From: Ardenticatenales bacterium
GTDB taxonomy: Bacteria; Chloroflexota; Anaerolineae; Promineifilales; Promineifilaceae
DNA: 24,195 nt
Assembly: GCA_020634575.1 (NCBI GenBank)
Contig: JACKBM010000073.1
Span: 1 to 24,195, forward strand
Direction of reading: 5' to 3'
Shown: positions 15,962 through 23,552 of the stretch, piece after piece
How the letters are laid out: each line of letters starts with the position of its first letter
Position numbering within the stretch: position 1 is the stretch's first letter
Made by a program: the position numbers and the translations under genes
The notes under the pieces: model-generated
Database searches by the model: none
Told to the model about the DNA's origin: nothing
The model's input: only the letters and a program-made list of their open reading frames with translations

Positions 15962-17086
15962 TCACCACGCCGGCGTAAACGCCTTCTTCAGGCTATCCAG
16001 GGCCGGCCCAACAACCTCAATCTCCTCCAGCCGATTTGTCCCCAGCCCCAGCGCCGCGGCGATGTTGAGGTGGTTGTCGCAACGGAGATAGGGGGCTTCG
16101 GGATAATCACCGGTCGGGTCATGGCCCATGAGCGCGGTGGCGACGGCGTCGGTAGCGACGGCATTTTTGCCGGCCACCAGCACGCCCGGCTCGATGGCTG
16201 ATAGTCCCTGAATCCAGGGGCCTTCGCCGCCCTCCGTTGTCCTGACGCCATCGACCAGGCTGAAATCAATTGGCCGGGCCCGGTTCAGGTCGGCGATGAT
16301 GCGGGGCAGCCGGCTGCGGGTCTCGTCGCCGACGCCATGGAATTCGGAGCGGTATTGGTCGGTTCCGTTGAGCCGGTATTCGCGATACGGCACCAGGCCG
16401 TAGAGGTTTTTCATCGTGTGGGTGACGCCGGCCAGGTAATGGTTCTTCATCTTGGAGACCGACATGAAAACGTCGACATCGTTGATAATCGGGTTGAAGA
16501 TGAAGCGGTCGTAGACAAAGCTGCCGGCGCCGACGCTGTCCTCGCGGAAATCCTTGTACGGTTTGACGTCATTCAGATCGATGAGTGTCGCCCCGGTTGC
16601 CTCAGCGATCTCCTCGTAACCCCATTGGCGATAAGACGCCCATTCATAGACCGCCTCGACGATGAAGATTTCGCCAGCCCCGGCCGCCTGGGCCGCCTCA
16701 ATCAGGCCGCGCACAATCTCAGGGTGAGTGACGAAGCTGTCGATAGGAGCCAGGCCGGCCAGCTTGCCGGAATTGACGCCGCCGGTAAGGTTGGTCTTGA
16801 TGGCCACACTGTCGCCTGCTTTGACGATGTCGCCCAGGCCGCCCAGATCGTCGATGAGCTGGCGTACTTTTTCGCGGATGGCTGTTTGTTCATAGCTGCT
16901 GGCCTGGCCGATGGCGACGCGGCTGGAGATGGGACCGGCCGGTGGCACCACTGTCGGGGTGGTGGCCGGGGTCGCCTTTTGGCAGCCCTGCATGAGCAGC
17001 GCCGCCGCGCCCGCGCCGGCCAGGCGCAAGAAATCACGGCGTGAGAGCGCCGCTTGCTTTTGTGAACGTAGACATGGTTTTGACAT
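15962..17086 (-). CDS. DUF362 domain protein, Tat-type lipoprotein (second copy)
   Basis: The 374-residue product has a clear twin-arginine motif SRRDFLRLAG (residues 15-24), a hydrophobic Ala-rich stretch and Cys35 in LLMQGC, so it should be exported folded and lipid-anchored. The DUF362 core is recognisable: VAIKTNLTGG, EIFIVEAVYEWASY, INDVDVFMSVSKMKNHYLAGVTHTMKNLYGLVPYREYR, and a late NAVATDAVATALMG. Tat export suggests a bound cofactor, but no binding motif is visible. The ATG at 17086 is preferred because the signal peptide starts there and GAGG lies about nine bases upstream. It is a diverged relative of the 157-1323 gene, with a much shorter linker. It is divergent from the amidohydrolase gene, with a shared 228-bp upstream region. 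Confidence 0.86.
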   Translation of the reverse strand: MSKPCLRSQKQAALSRRDFLRLAGAGAAALLMQGCQKATPATTPTVVPPAGPISSRVAIGQASSYEQTAIREKVRQLIDDLGGLGDIVKAGDSVAIKTNLTGGVNSGKLAGLAPIDSFVTHPEIVRGLIEAAQAAGAGEIFIVEAVYEWASYRQWGYEEIAEATGATLIDLNDVKPYKDFREDSVGAGSFVYDRFIFNPIINDVDVFMSVSKMKNHYLAGVTHTMKNLYGLVPYREYRLNGTDQYRSEFHGVGDETRSRLPRIIADLNRARPIDFSLVDGVRTTEGGEGPWIQGLSAIEPGVLVAGKNAVATDAVATALMGHDPTGDYPEAPYLRCDNHLNIAAALGLGTNRLEEIEVVGPALDSLKKAFTPAW

Positions 17087-17164
17087 GAGGTATCCTCGGC
17101 AGTAAGCGGAGAAACGGATGGTGCGCGGGTAGATCGGCTGGACGAGGTGCCTGCTGCCCTGAGG

Positions 17165-17185
17165 GTCACTATAGCGACCGGCCGG
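17165..17185. promoter_or_regulatory. Near-palindrome in the divergent DUF362/amidohydrolase intergenic region
   Basis: GTCACTATAGCGAC at 17165-17178 matches its own reverse complement at 12 of 14 positions and runs directly into a CCGGCCGG palindrome at 17178-17185. It lies between two divergent starts (17086 and 17315), the usual place for a shared operator. No matching -35/-10 pair was found, so the role is tentative. Confidence 0.3.
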
Positions 17186-17314
17186 TACGGCACCCATTCA
17201 CAAAAATCACTGCTGACGCGTGATGAATAGCACCACTCTGCCCCCAGCCTACCCAATTCAGCTGCCCCATGTGACAATACGGCCATCAGTTAGCGCAAGC
17301 GGAGTAGATGACCC

Positions 17315-19084
17315 ATGTATGATCTGATTATTCGTAATGGTCTGTTATATGACGGTAGCGGCGCGCCACCCGTGCCGGGCGATGTTGGCATCAGTGGCGA
17401 CAAAATTGTCGCCGTCGGCGATCTGGGGGCTGAAAAGGGCCAGGCTGAGATCGATGTGGCCGGCCTCGCCGTCGCGCCTGGCTTTATCAACATGCTCAGC
17501 TGGGCCACCGATGCCCTCATCCACGATGGCCGCTCCCAAAGCGACATCCGTCAAGGGGTCACCCTCGAAGTTGTTGGCGAATCCTACTCCTACGGCCCGG
17601 CCAACGAAGCGTTCAAAGCCTGGCTGCGCGATATCCAGGGCGATATCAAGTATGAGATCGAATGGGATACGCTCGGTGAGCACCTCGATTACATGGAGCG
17701 GCGCGGCATCGCCTGCAACATCGCCTCGTTTGTGGGCGCGGCGGGTATCCGCACCAACGTGCTGGGCTTTGATGATGTGGCGCCAACACCGGCCCAGCTC
17801 GCCGAGATGCAGGCGCTTGTCCGGGAGGCGATGGCAGAGGGGGCCGTTGGCCTGTCGACAGCCCTGATCTACCCACCTGGCAGCTACGCCAAGACCGACG
17901 AGCTGATTGCCCTCAACCAGGTCGTCGCCGAATACGGCGGCCTCTACATTTCCCATTTGCGCAGCGAGGGGGATGGGATTGAGGCCGGCCTGGCTGAGTT
18001 CCTGACGATCCTGCGGGCCGCTAATGTGCGCGGTGAGATCTACCATTTGAAGATGGCTGGCGCGGCCAATTGGGACAAGCTGCCCGACATCGTTGCCCGG
18101 ATCGAGGCAGCCCAGGCCGAAGGACTGACCGTCACCGCCGACATGTACAACTACGAGGCGGGCGGTACCGGCCTCTCTTCCGTCATCCCGCCCTGGTATC
18201 ACGACGGCGGTGAGGAAGCGCTGCGCGAACGGCTGCGCGACCACAGCCTGCGCCCGCAAATCATCCGCGAGATGAATGAGCACAGCGATGCCTGGGAAAA
18301 TCTGTTCCTGGCAGTGCCATCACCTGAAGGTATTCTGCTCTCGCAGTTTAAGAACCCGGCCCTCAAACATCTGACCGGCAAAACGCTGGCCGAAGTGGCG
18401 GCCACACGCGGCACCTCGCCGGAAGAGACGGCCATGGATCTGCTGATTGAGGATGGCAGCCGGGTCGGCACCATTTATTTCATGATTTCGGAAGACAACA
18501 TGCGGCGGCAGATTGGGCTGCCCTGGGTCAGCTTCTGTTCGGACTCTGAATCATCAGCCCCCGAGGGTATCTTTCTAAACACCAATAGTCACCCGCGCGC
18601 CTTTGGCAGCTTCGCCCGGCTACTGGGCCAGTATGTGCGTGATGAGGGGCTGATCCCGCTTGAAGAGGCGGTGCGCCGCCTCACCTCGTTCCCGGCCCAC
18701 AATCTGCGCATCCAGGAGCGCGGCTGGCTCAAGCCGGGCTATTTTGCCGATGTGGTCGTCTTTGACCCGGCGCAGGTCAACGCCAAAGCCACCTACGCCG
18801 AGCCGCACCAGTATGCGACCGGTATGGTCCACGTGTTCGTCAACGGCACCCAGGTGCTGCGCGATGGGGAGCACCTGGGGACGTTGCCGGGGCGGGTTGT
18901 GCGCGGGCCGGGATGGCGCGGCGGAGTCGCCCGGTGGGGCGTCTCCTGCGTCCATTTGCCATTGCCGTGCCACGGAGAATTGTGCTGGCGTGCCATCGTG
19001 CTGGGTTGGCTTGCGTGCCAGCGGGCGTCTGTACGGGGGGTGTCCGCGAGGTGGTGGCGCGGTGGCGGCGCGGGTGGTGGGTAG
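17315..19084 (+). CDS. N-acyl-D-amino-acid deacylase-like amidohydrolase with run-on C-terminus
   Basis: The 589-residue protein is a TIM-barrel amidohydrolase of the D-aminoacylase group: MYDLIIRNGLLYDGSG opening, GFDDVAPTPAQLAEMQALVREAMAEGAVGLSTALIYPPGSY, then YISHLRSEGDG (His214) and EIYHLKMAG (His244), and a closing LKPGYFADVVVFDP. The usual metal-binding PGFIDxHxH is replaced by PGFINMLSWATD, and the usual Cys in the GVTT-VVGNC block is replaced (VTLEVVGESYS). Metal binding must therefore differ from the studied enzymes. The family normally ends near PGRVVRGPGWRG (about residue 537, base 18925). A further 52 residues rich in Trp, Arg, Gly and Cys follow and overlap the rhodanese frame, so the normal stop may be lost. 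GGAG at 17301 supports the start. Confidence 0.83.
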   Translation: MYDLIIRNGLLYDGSGAPPVPGDVGISGDKIVAVGDLGAEKGQAEIDVAGLAVAPGFINMLSWATDALIHDGRSQSDIRQGVTLEVVGESYSYGPANEAFKAWLRDIQGDIKYEIEWDTLGEHLDYMERRGIACNIASFVGAAGIRTNVLGFDDVAPTPAQLAEMQALVREAMAEGAVGLSTALIYPPGSYAKTDELIALNQVVAEYGGLYISHLRSEGDGIEAGLAEFLTILRAANVRGEIYHLKMAGAANWDKLPDIVARIEAAQAEGLTVTADMYNYEAGGTGLSSVIPPWYHDGGEEALRERLRDHSLRPQIIREMNEHSDAWENLFLAVPSPEGILLSQFKNPALKHLTGKTLAEVAATRGTSPEETAMDLLIEDGSRVGTIYFMISEDNMRRQIGLPWVSFCSDSESSAPEGIFLNTNSHPRAFGSFARLLGQYVRDEGLIPLEEAVRRLTSFPAHNLRIQERGWLKPGYFADVVVFDPAQVNAKATYAEPHQYATGMVHVFVNGTQVLRDGEHLGTLPGRVVRGPGWRGGVARWGVSCVHLPLPCHGELCWRAIVLGWLACQRASVRGVSARWWRGGGAGGG

Positions 19085-19873
19085 GTCTTCGGCGAGCCAT
19101 TCGTTGAGGGAGCCGTCGTAGATGGCGACGTTGGGGTTGCCGGCGATGAGATGGGCCAGGGCGCTGGTGGTGGCGGCGATGCCGCCGCCGCAGTAGGTGA
19201 TGACGCGGTCGGCCTGGGTCTGATCCTGGAGCTGTTGGGCCAGTTGCTCGTCGGGCAGGAAAGCGGTCATTTCGGCCATCAGGTTGAAGCAAGAGCGCAG
19301 GATGGAGCCCTCGATGTGTTCCTTGTCGAACCATTCCTGGGTCAGGGTGTTGACGGTGCAGGTGGCGTCGTCGCCGATGGCGGCCAGGACTTCGTCTTTG
19401 TCGGCGAGACACTCCGGCCGGATCTGCCCCGCATACGCCGCCGGTGCATACTGATGTCCGCCCTGCACCACTTTGCCCCCGGCTGCCTGCCAGGCCGCCA
19501 GCCCCCCATTCAACACCCGCACGTTGTCATGGCCGGCGTAATGCAGCAGCCACCAGGCCCGGGTGGCGCAGGGCAAAAGCTCCGAGGTGTAAAAGATCAC
19601 TTCCTTGTCCGGGCTGACGCCGATCTGGCCAATCTGGGCCATGAGATCGGCCGGTGGCAGGATCATATACTGGTATTTGTGGTTCGTATCCGAGAACTGT
19701 TCGTGGTCGAAAAAGGCGGCGCCGGGGATGTGAGCGTCCAGATATTTCTCGTAGGCCGTCTGATCGGTTTCCTGGCGGAAGAACAGGATGGTGGCGTCGT
19801 AAATCCGCAAATTGGGGTCACCAATTTTGCCCAGCAGTTCTTCAGCTTCAATCAATGCATCCTGGCGTTTCAT
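18620..19873 (-). CDS. Rhodanese-type sulfurtransferase with run-on C-terminus
   Basis: This is a tandem-rhodanese sulfurtransferase, which moves sulfane sulfur (classically from thiosulfate or mercaptopyruvate) to an acceptor. The N-terminal domain shows the typical DAHIPGAAFFD and HDNVRVLNGGLAAWQAAGG. The C-terminal domain holds the active loop VITYCGGGIAATTSALAHL with Cys228 and IYDGSLNEWLAE. The ATG at 19873 is chosen because AAGGAG lies eight bases upstream; an in-frame start at 19933 lacks support. Family members usually end shortly after this point, here near residue 270 (base about 19063). The frame stays open for about 150 more Pro/Arg/His-rich residues antisense to the amidohydrolase gene, which are unlikely to be functional protein. 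Probably 1254 bp is longer than the true gene. Confidence 0.85.
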   Translation of the reverse strand: MKRQDALIEAEELLGKIGDPNLRIYDATILFFRQETDQTAYEKYLDAHIPGAAFFDHEQFSDTNHKYQYMILPPADLMAQIGQIGVSPDKEVIFYTSELLPCATRAWWLLHYAGHDNVRVLNGGLAAWQAAGGKVVQGGHQYAPAAYAGQIRPECLADKDEVLAAIGDDATCTVNTLTQEWFDKEHIEGSILRSCFNLMAEMTAFLPDEQLAQQLQDQTQADRVITYCGGGIAATTSALAHLIAGNPNVAIYDGSLNEWLAEDLPTTRAATAPPPRGHPPYRRPLARKPTQHDGTPAQFSVARQWQMDAGDAPPGDSAAPSRPAHNPPRQRPQVLPIAQHLGAVDEHVDHTGRILVRLGVGGFGVDLRRVKDDHIGKIARLEPAALLDAQIVGRERGEAAHRLFKRDQPLITHILAQ

Positions 19874-20022
19874 TTTCCATACTCCTTCGCTGGTCCTATA
19901 GCCGGGCCAGCGGACAACTTTCATCGTGGTCACAGTATGGCTGGTGGCTGAGTTCGTGTACAGCTACTAAAGTATTGTTTGCTTTGGGGGCACCACTCAA
20001 ATTTGCGCGGCAGGCCGGCCAG

Positions 20023-21024
20023 CTATTTCCAGGCGAAATAGGGTTGCTCGTAATGGGCCACCCGTGTCTGTTTGCCCAGGATGCAGACCTCGCGGAACTG
20101 GTACAGCATGGCCGCCGTCGGCGCGGCAATCCAGCTCTCGCCGACCGGCATCAGCAGCACCGGGTTCTCGCTCTCCGGGATCTGTTGCAGGATGGGGGCG
20201 TCCGCGCGCATCAATTCGGCGATGGGGATGCGGTGAATCGAGTCGACCTCGGCCGGGTTGGGGACGAGATCCGTCACCGGCCCGCCCCAGACGACGATCG
20301 GTGTGATGGTGTAGCCTGAGCGCGTCGTGTAATCATCCAACCGGCCGATCACCCGCTCTGGCCCCAGTGTCAGACCGACTTCCTCCTGCAGCTCCCGCAG
20401 CGCTGTCTCTTCTGGCGTTTCACCCGTGTCGCTGCGGCCGCCGGGGAGGGCCCATTGGCCGGCATGTTTTTTGAGCCGGGCTGAGCGGCGCGTCAGCAGG
20501 AGGGCAGCCTGGTTTTCCCAGCCGGCCTCGAAGGGGATGCCACTGATGGCCGGCGCTTCGGCCACATGGACAACGGTCAGGGCGACGGCGGCGGCCCGTT
20601 TGCCGGCTGCGACGGCGCTGGAATGGATGGCAAACTCGCGCAGATTGGCGCTGATGTAATGGCGCAACTCCGCGTCGCAGGTGAGATGGCTCATGTGGCC
20701 GCGTGCCTGATCCACGCGGACGGCGACCTCGTAGTGAGTTGCCCGGGGCGCAAACCGTTTCAGCAATGCCCGAGCGCCGTCGGGAATGTAGGCTGTCTCA
20801 TACGCGTCCCCGGCAAACGCTTTCACGGCGGCCAGGTTGGCGAAGTAGAAAATGGTTTTGAATTCAACTTCATCCGGGGAAATAGCCCGGCGCAGCACCT
20901 GGACCCCGGCATAACCCGGGATGCCCCTGGCCTCGGTGGTGGGGATGACCGTTTCCCGCAGGAAGGTTTCGTATGCGTCAGCGTTTTCCGGCGTGGTCCA
21001 GCCATGCCATTCCCGAGCAATCAT
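20023..21024 (-). CDS. Fusion of antibiotic-monooxygenase-like domain and NUDIX hydrolase
   Basis: The 333-residue protein combines two domains in one frame. Residues 1 to about 102 match the small ferredoxin-fold antibiotic biosynthesis monooxygenase-like group: MIAREWHGWTTPENADAYETFL, then IPGYAGVQVLRR, VEFKTIFYF and AVKAFAGDAYETAYIPDGARALLKRF. Residues about 111-333 form a NUDIX hydrolase with a complete NUDIX box (GRSDTGETPEETALRELQEEVGL, 196-218), close to the CoA pyrophosphatase (NudL-like) branch. NUDIX enzymes cut nucleoside diphosphates linked to another group. A Met at residue 111 (base 20694) could start a separate NUDIX gene, but no ribosome site precedes it, so a true fusion is favoured. 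It lies 84 bp after the SRPBCC gene, beyond a palindrome. Confidence 0.85.
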   Translation of the reverse strand: MIAREWHGWTTPENADAYETFLRETVIPTTEARGIPGYAGVQVLRRAISPDEVEFKTIFYFANLAAVKAFAGDAYETAYIPDGARALLKRFAPRATHYEVAVRVDQARGHMSHLTCDAELRHYISANLREFAIHSSAVAAGKRAAAVALTVVHVAEAPAISGIPFEAGWENQAALLLTRRSARLKKHAGQWALPGGRSDTGETPEETALRELQEEVGLTLGPERVIGRLDDYTTRSGYTITPIVVWGGPVTDLVPNPAEVDSIHRIPIAELMRADAPILQQIPESENPVLLMPVGESWIAAPTAAMLYQFREVCILGKQTRVAHYEQPYFAWK

Positions 21025-21059
21025 GGGTCAATGGTAACGGGAAATGAGGGATCGGCCCA

Positions 21060-21089
21060 CGAAGAGACGTGCCGCGGCACGTCTCTTCG
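21060..21089. terminator. 30-bp perfect palindrome between SRPBCC and NUDIX-fusion genes
   Basis: The 30 bases at 21060-21089 equal their own reverse complement (half-site CGAAGAGACGTGCCG). They form a very stable hairpin on either strand. Position between two minus-strand genes (stop at 21109, start at 21024) fits a terminator for the ArsR-SRPBCC unit, but no T-run follows on the minus strand. A regulatory dyad for the NUDIX fusion is the alternative. Confidence 0.55.
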
Positions 21090-21108
21090 GCGTTTATCAC
21101 GACGATCA

Positions 21109-21603
21109 TCAATCCCCGCGCAACATCCCCACATAATCGGCCAGCTTGGCAAACGCCTGTTGCCAGCCCATGGCGCCGGGGGAACCGGCCGGTACACCCG
21201 CATGGGTCATGGTCATCTTCGTCTTTTCACCCAGCGCTGCCAGCAACACCGTGATCTCAGTTGTCTCCGGCGTACCGGGGGGCATGCCCATAGCGGCCGG
21301 TGAGAGAATGTTGCCTTGCTCATCGGCCATGCTCTCGGTGTAGACCAGCCGGGTAGTGGGGGAGACTTCCCGGTACTCGCCGGTGAACCACATCTTCATC
21401 TGGCCGTCCGGCGAGGCCATGCAGATCAGCCGCCGGCCGCCGATACGCACATCCATCTCCGCCACTGGGATGGTGAAGCCCTGCGGCCCGTACCAGTTGC
21501 GGAAATGCTCAGCCTCTGTCCAGAGCTGCCAGACCAGGTCGATGGGGGCGGCCACGACGCGTTCGATGACGACCGCATCCTCCAGTGTCTCGTTATCACT
21601 CAT
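21109..21603 (-). CDS. SRPBCC (AHSA1-like) domain protein
   Basis: The 164-residue protein has the START/Bet v1-like fold of the AHSA1 group: IERVVAAPIDLVWQLWTEAEHFRNWYGPQGF at the N-terminus, then DVRIGGRRLICMASPDG, FTGEYREVSPTTRLVYTESM, and the closing GWQQAFAKLADYVGML helix. Such proteins bind small hydrophobic ligands in a cavity. The ATG at 21603 follows a GGAG about nine bases upstream and overlaps the ArsR gene by 8 bp. ArsR plus SRPBCC pairs are very common across bacteria, often as detox or stress modules with unknown ligands. The ligand is not predictable here. Confidence 0.92.
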   Translation of the reverse strand: MSDNETLEDAVVIERVVAAPIDLVWQLWTEAEHFRNWYGPQGFTIPVAEMDVRIGGRRLICMASPDGQMKMWFTGEYREVSPTTRLVYTESMADEQGNILSPAAMGMPPGTPETTEITVLLAALGEKTKMTMTHAGVPAGSPGAMGWQQAFAKLADYVGMLRGD

Positions 21604-21952
21604 TCTCACGCTCCTTTTGGCTGAGTTGCTCGATGTAGGCATCCATCCGGTCAAAGCTGGCTTCCCAGAGCGGCCGGTATTGATCGGTCCAATGGGATAT
21701 GGCCTGCAACGGTGCTGCGTCCAGGCTGCAGGGCCGGTACTGGGCCTGTTTGCCCTGAACGACCAGGCCGGCGCGCTCCAGCACCTTGATATGCTTGGAA
21801 ATGGCCGGCAGGCTCATGGCGAACGGCTCGGCCAGCTCGTTGACCGTCGCCGCGCCCTCGGCCAGACGGGCCAGGATGGCGCGGCGGGTGTTGTTGGCCA
21901 GGGCGGCGAAGGTTTGGGTGAGTTGGTCATCAGCCAGGGTCATCATGGTCAT
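21596..21952 (-). CDS. ArsR-family transcriptional repressor
   Basis: The 118-residue winged-helix protein opens with LTQTFAALANNTRRAILARLAEGAATVNELAEPFAMSLPAISKHIKVLERAGLV, the standard ArsR layout with the recognition helix near residues 46-62. The Cys-rich metal motif (ELCVCDL) is absent, so it is probably not a metal sensor; relatives that pair with SRPBCC genes respond to other signals. Three in-frame ATGs (21952, 21946, 21943) are possible; 21952 is chosen because AGG precedes it, though the site is weak. The stop overlaps the SRPBCC start by 8 bp. The promoter and palindromic operator directly upstream suggest autorepression. Confidence 0.92.
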   Translation of the reverse strand: MTMMTLADDQLTQTFAALANNTRRAILARLAEGAATVNELAEPFAMSLPAISKHIKVLERAGLVVQGKQAQYRPCSLDAAPLQAISHWTDQYRPLWEASFDRMDAYIEQLSQKERENE

Positions 21953-21976
21953 GGACTTGCCTAATTTAACTAAAAG

Positions 21977-22023
21977 GTTAATTAACTGGTTGGTATAATA
22001 CAGATGTTCTAGTTGGTTGTCAA
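21977..22023 (-). promoter_or_regulatory. ArsR promoter with GTTAATTAAC operator
   Basis: On the minus strand TTGACA (22018-22023) and TATTAT (21995-22000) are separated by exactly 17 bp, a near-consensus sigma-70 promoter. The predicted transcription start, near 21988, abuts a perfect palindrome GTTAATTAAC (21977-21986), and a second TTAA-type half-site follows at 21963-21970. This AT-rich dyad stands out from the GC-rich surroundings and fits an ArsR operator placed to block initiation. The rest of the gap to the enolase-superfamily start at 22264 (about 240 bp) shows no gene or clear signal. Confidence 0.78.
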
Positions 22024-22263
22024 GAGGAAAGGGTAGGATGGCTATTTGCTGTGCCAAAGAGACCAAAAACCTACGCCTGCGACGTGGTGGATGAGGAAGA
22101 GTCACGTCATCGTCAAATTTCCTCGCCGGGTAGGGCGGTTCGGTGCAAAATAAGCGGTGACAGAGCTGATGAATTACTGTGATGCCAGCCTGGCTGCCTG
22201 GAGCGCGCATTGTTGCGCCCGTCATTGGTGTTGTCGAGGCCCGGCATTTGAGGAGGATTGACC

Positions 22264-23505
22264 ATGAGAATCGTTGATATGCGCTGTGCTGTCATTGGCC
22301 ACAGCCCGGTGGTACGCATCATCACCGACGAAGGCATCGTCGGCCACGGGGAGGCGGAGGCGACCAAAGCCTACCTCAAACCCCATATCATGTTTTACAA
22401 GCCGTATCTGCTGGGCATGGACCCGACGGATGTGGCCCGGGTAATGCTGAAGATCCGGCGGTTGGGCAGCTTTAAGCCGTGGGGTAGCGCCGTCAGCGCG
22501 ATTGAGATGGCGCTGTGGGATATCGCCGGCAAGGCAGCGGGACTGCCGGTCTACAAATTGCTGGGCGGCAAGGTGCGTGACCAGGTTCGCATCTACAACG
22601 GCGGTTTTCGCCCGCCGATGAGTGGCCCTAACCCGGAAGATTATGCCGATAACGTGGCCCAAATGAAGGCAGCCCCAGAGGGCTTTGACTTTGTCAAAAT
22701 GGGCATTGGCTTCCACAGCGCCATGGCTCGCGAACTGCCTGGCTTCTTTTACGGTGAGGTCCAGGAGAAACAGGCGCAGGGCTGGTCGGTGGACGATTTT
22801 CTCCGCAACACCGCCGTCAACGCCCCCCATTCAAACCGGGGTCTGATGACGGAAAAGGGGTTGAAACATGTGATTGCCTGCGTAGAGGCGATGAAGGATG
22901 TGCTGGGCGACGAGGTCGGGCTGGCGCTGGATTGCGGCCCGGGCTGGATGCCGACCGATGTTATTCGCTTTGCCAAAGCGGTGGAGCATCTCAACATCAT
23001 GTGGCTGGAGGATACGGTCAACGGGGATTACGATCCGTGGGTCCTCGCCGACGTCTACCGCGACATCAAGATGAAGGTGAACATCCCCATCCACACCGGC
23101 GAACAGATCTACCTGCGCCACAATTTCAAAGCGCTCATCGAGACTCAGGCGGTCGACGTCATCGGCCCAGATCCGGCCGATATCGGCGGCATTGCCGAGC
23201 TCAAGTGGGTGGCCGAGTATGCTGATCTGCACGGTATCCTGATGGCGCCGCACGGGATATTCGATGGTTTGTTTGGGCTGGCAGCCCATGTCCAGGTGGC
23301 CGCCACCCTGCCACAGAACTATGTTGGCTTCGAATACCCGATGGCGCGCCCTGACTGGTGGTACAACATCGTCGACGGCCTGCCCAACCCGATCGTCAAG
23401 AACAGCCTCATCGATGTGTGGGACACGCCAGGTCTTGGCGTGGATTTCAACATCGACAAGGCGCAAGCATACCTGGCGGAAGAGGACAAGGGCTTTTTTG
23501 ACTAA
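22264..23505 (+). CDS. Enolase-superfamily (mandelate racemase/muconate lactonizing-like) sugar-acid dehydratase candidate
   Basis: The 413-residue protein has the capping domain followed by a TIM barrel. Metal ligands are visible as Asp223 (ALDCGPG), Glu249 (WLEDTV) and Glu280 (HTGEQ). Catalytic candidates are Lys145 in FVKMGIG and His330 in LMAPHG. Such enzymes abstract a proton alpha to a carboxylate; many dehydrate sugar acids. The arrangement resembles sugar-acid dehydratases, but the substrate cannot be named from the sequence. AGGAGG (22251-22256) is seven bases from the ATG at 22264 and one from a TTG at 22258, which decides the start. It stands alone on its strand, convergent with the thioesterase gene. 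Confidence 0.9.
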   Translation: MRIVDMRCAVIGHSPVVRIITDEGIVGHGEAEATKAYLKPHIMFYKPYLLGMDPTDVARVMLKIRRLGSFKPWGSAVSAIEMALWDIAGKAAGLPVYKLLGGKVRDQVRIYNGGFRPPMSGPNPEDYADNVAQMKAAPEGFDFVKMGIGFHSAMARELPGFFYGEVQEKQAQGWSVDDFLRNTAVNAPHSNRGLMTEKGLKHVIACVEAMKDVLGDEVGLALDCGPGWMPTDVIRFAKAVEHLNIMWLEDTVNGDYDPWVLADVYRDIKMKVNIPIHTGEQIYLRHNFKALIETQAVDVIGPDPADIGGIAELKWVAEYADLHGILMAPHGIFDGLFGLAAHVQVAATLPQNYVGFEYPMARPDWWYNIVDGLPNPIVKNSLIDVWDTPGLGVDFNIDKAQAYLAEEDKGFFD

Positions 23506-23510
23506 ACATT

Positions 23511-23552
23511 TTGGGCCGGCCGGTGTCAGGGGACCTGAGCCGGCCCAATTTT
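23511..23552. terminator. Compound hairpin terminator between convergent genes
   Basis: TTGGGCCGGC (23511-23520) pairs with GCCGGCCCAA (23539-23548), and within the loop TCAGG (23526-23530) pairs with CCTGA (23534-23538). TTTT follows on the plus strand (23549-23552), as expected for a terminator of the enolase-superfamily gene. The structure overlaps the last codons and stop (23526-23528) of the minus-strand thioesterase gene. Confidence 0.75.

Noticed and set aside
21953..22225. Upstream in-frame extension of the ArsR gene to 22225
   Set aside because: The extension crosses the promoter and operator and has no family similarity; the three ATGs at 21943-21952 fit the ArsR domain start.
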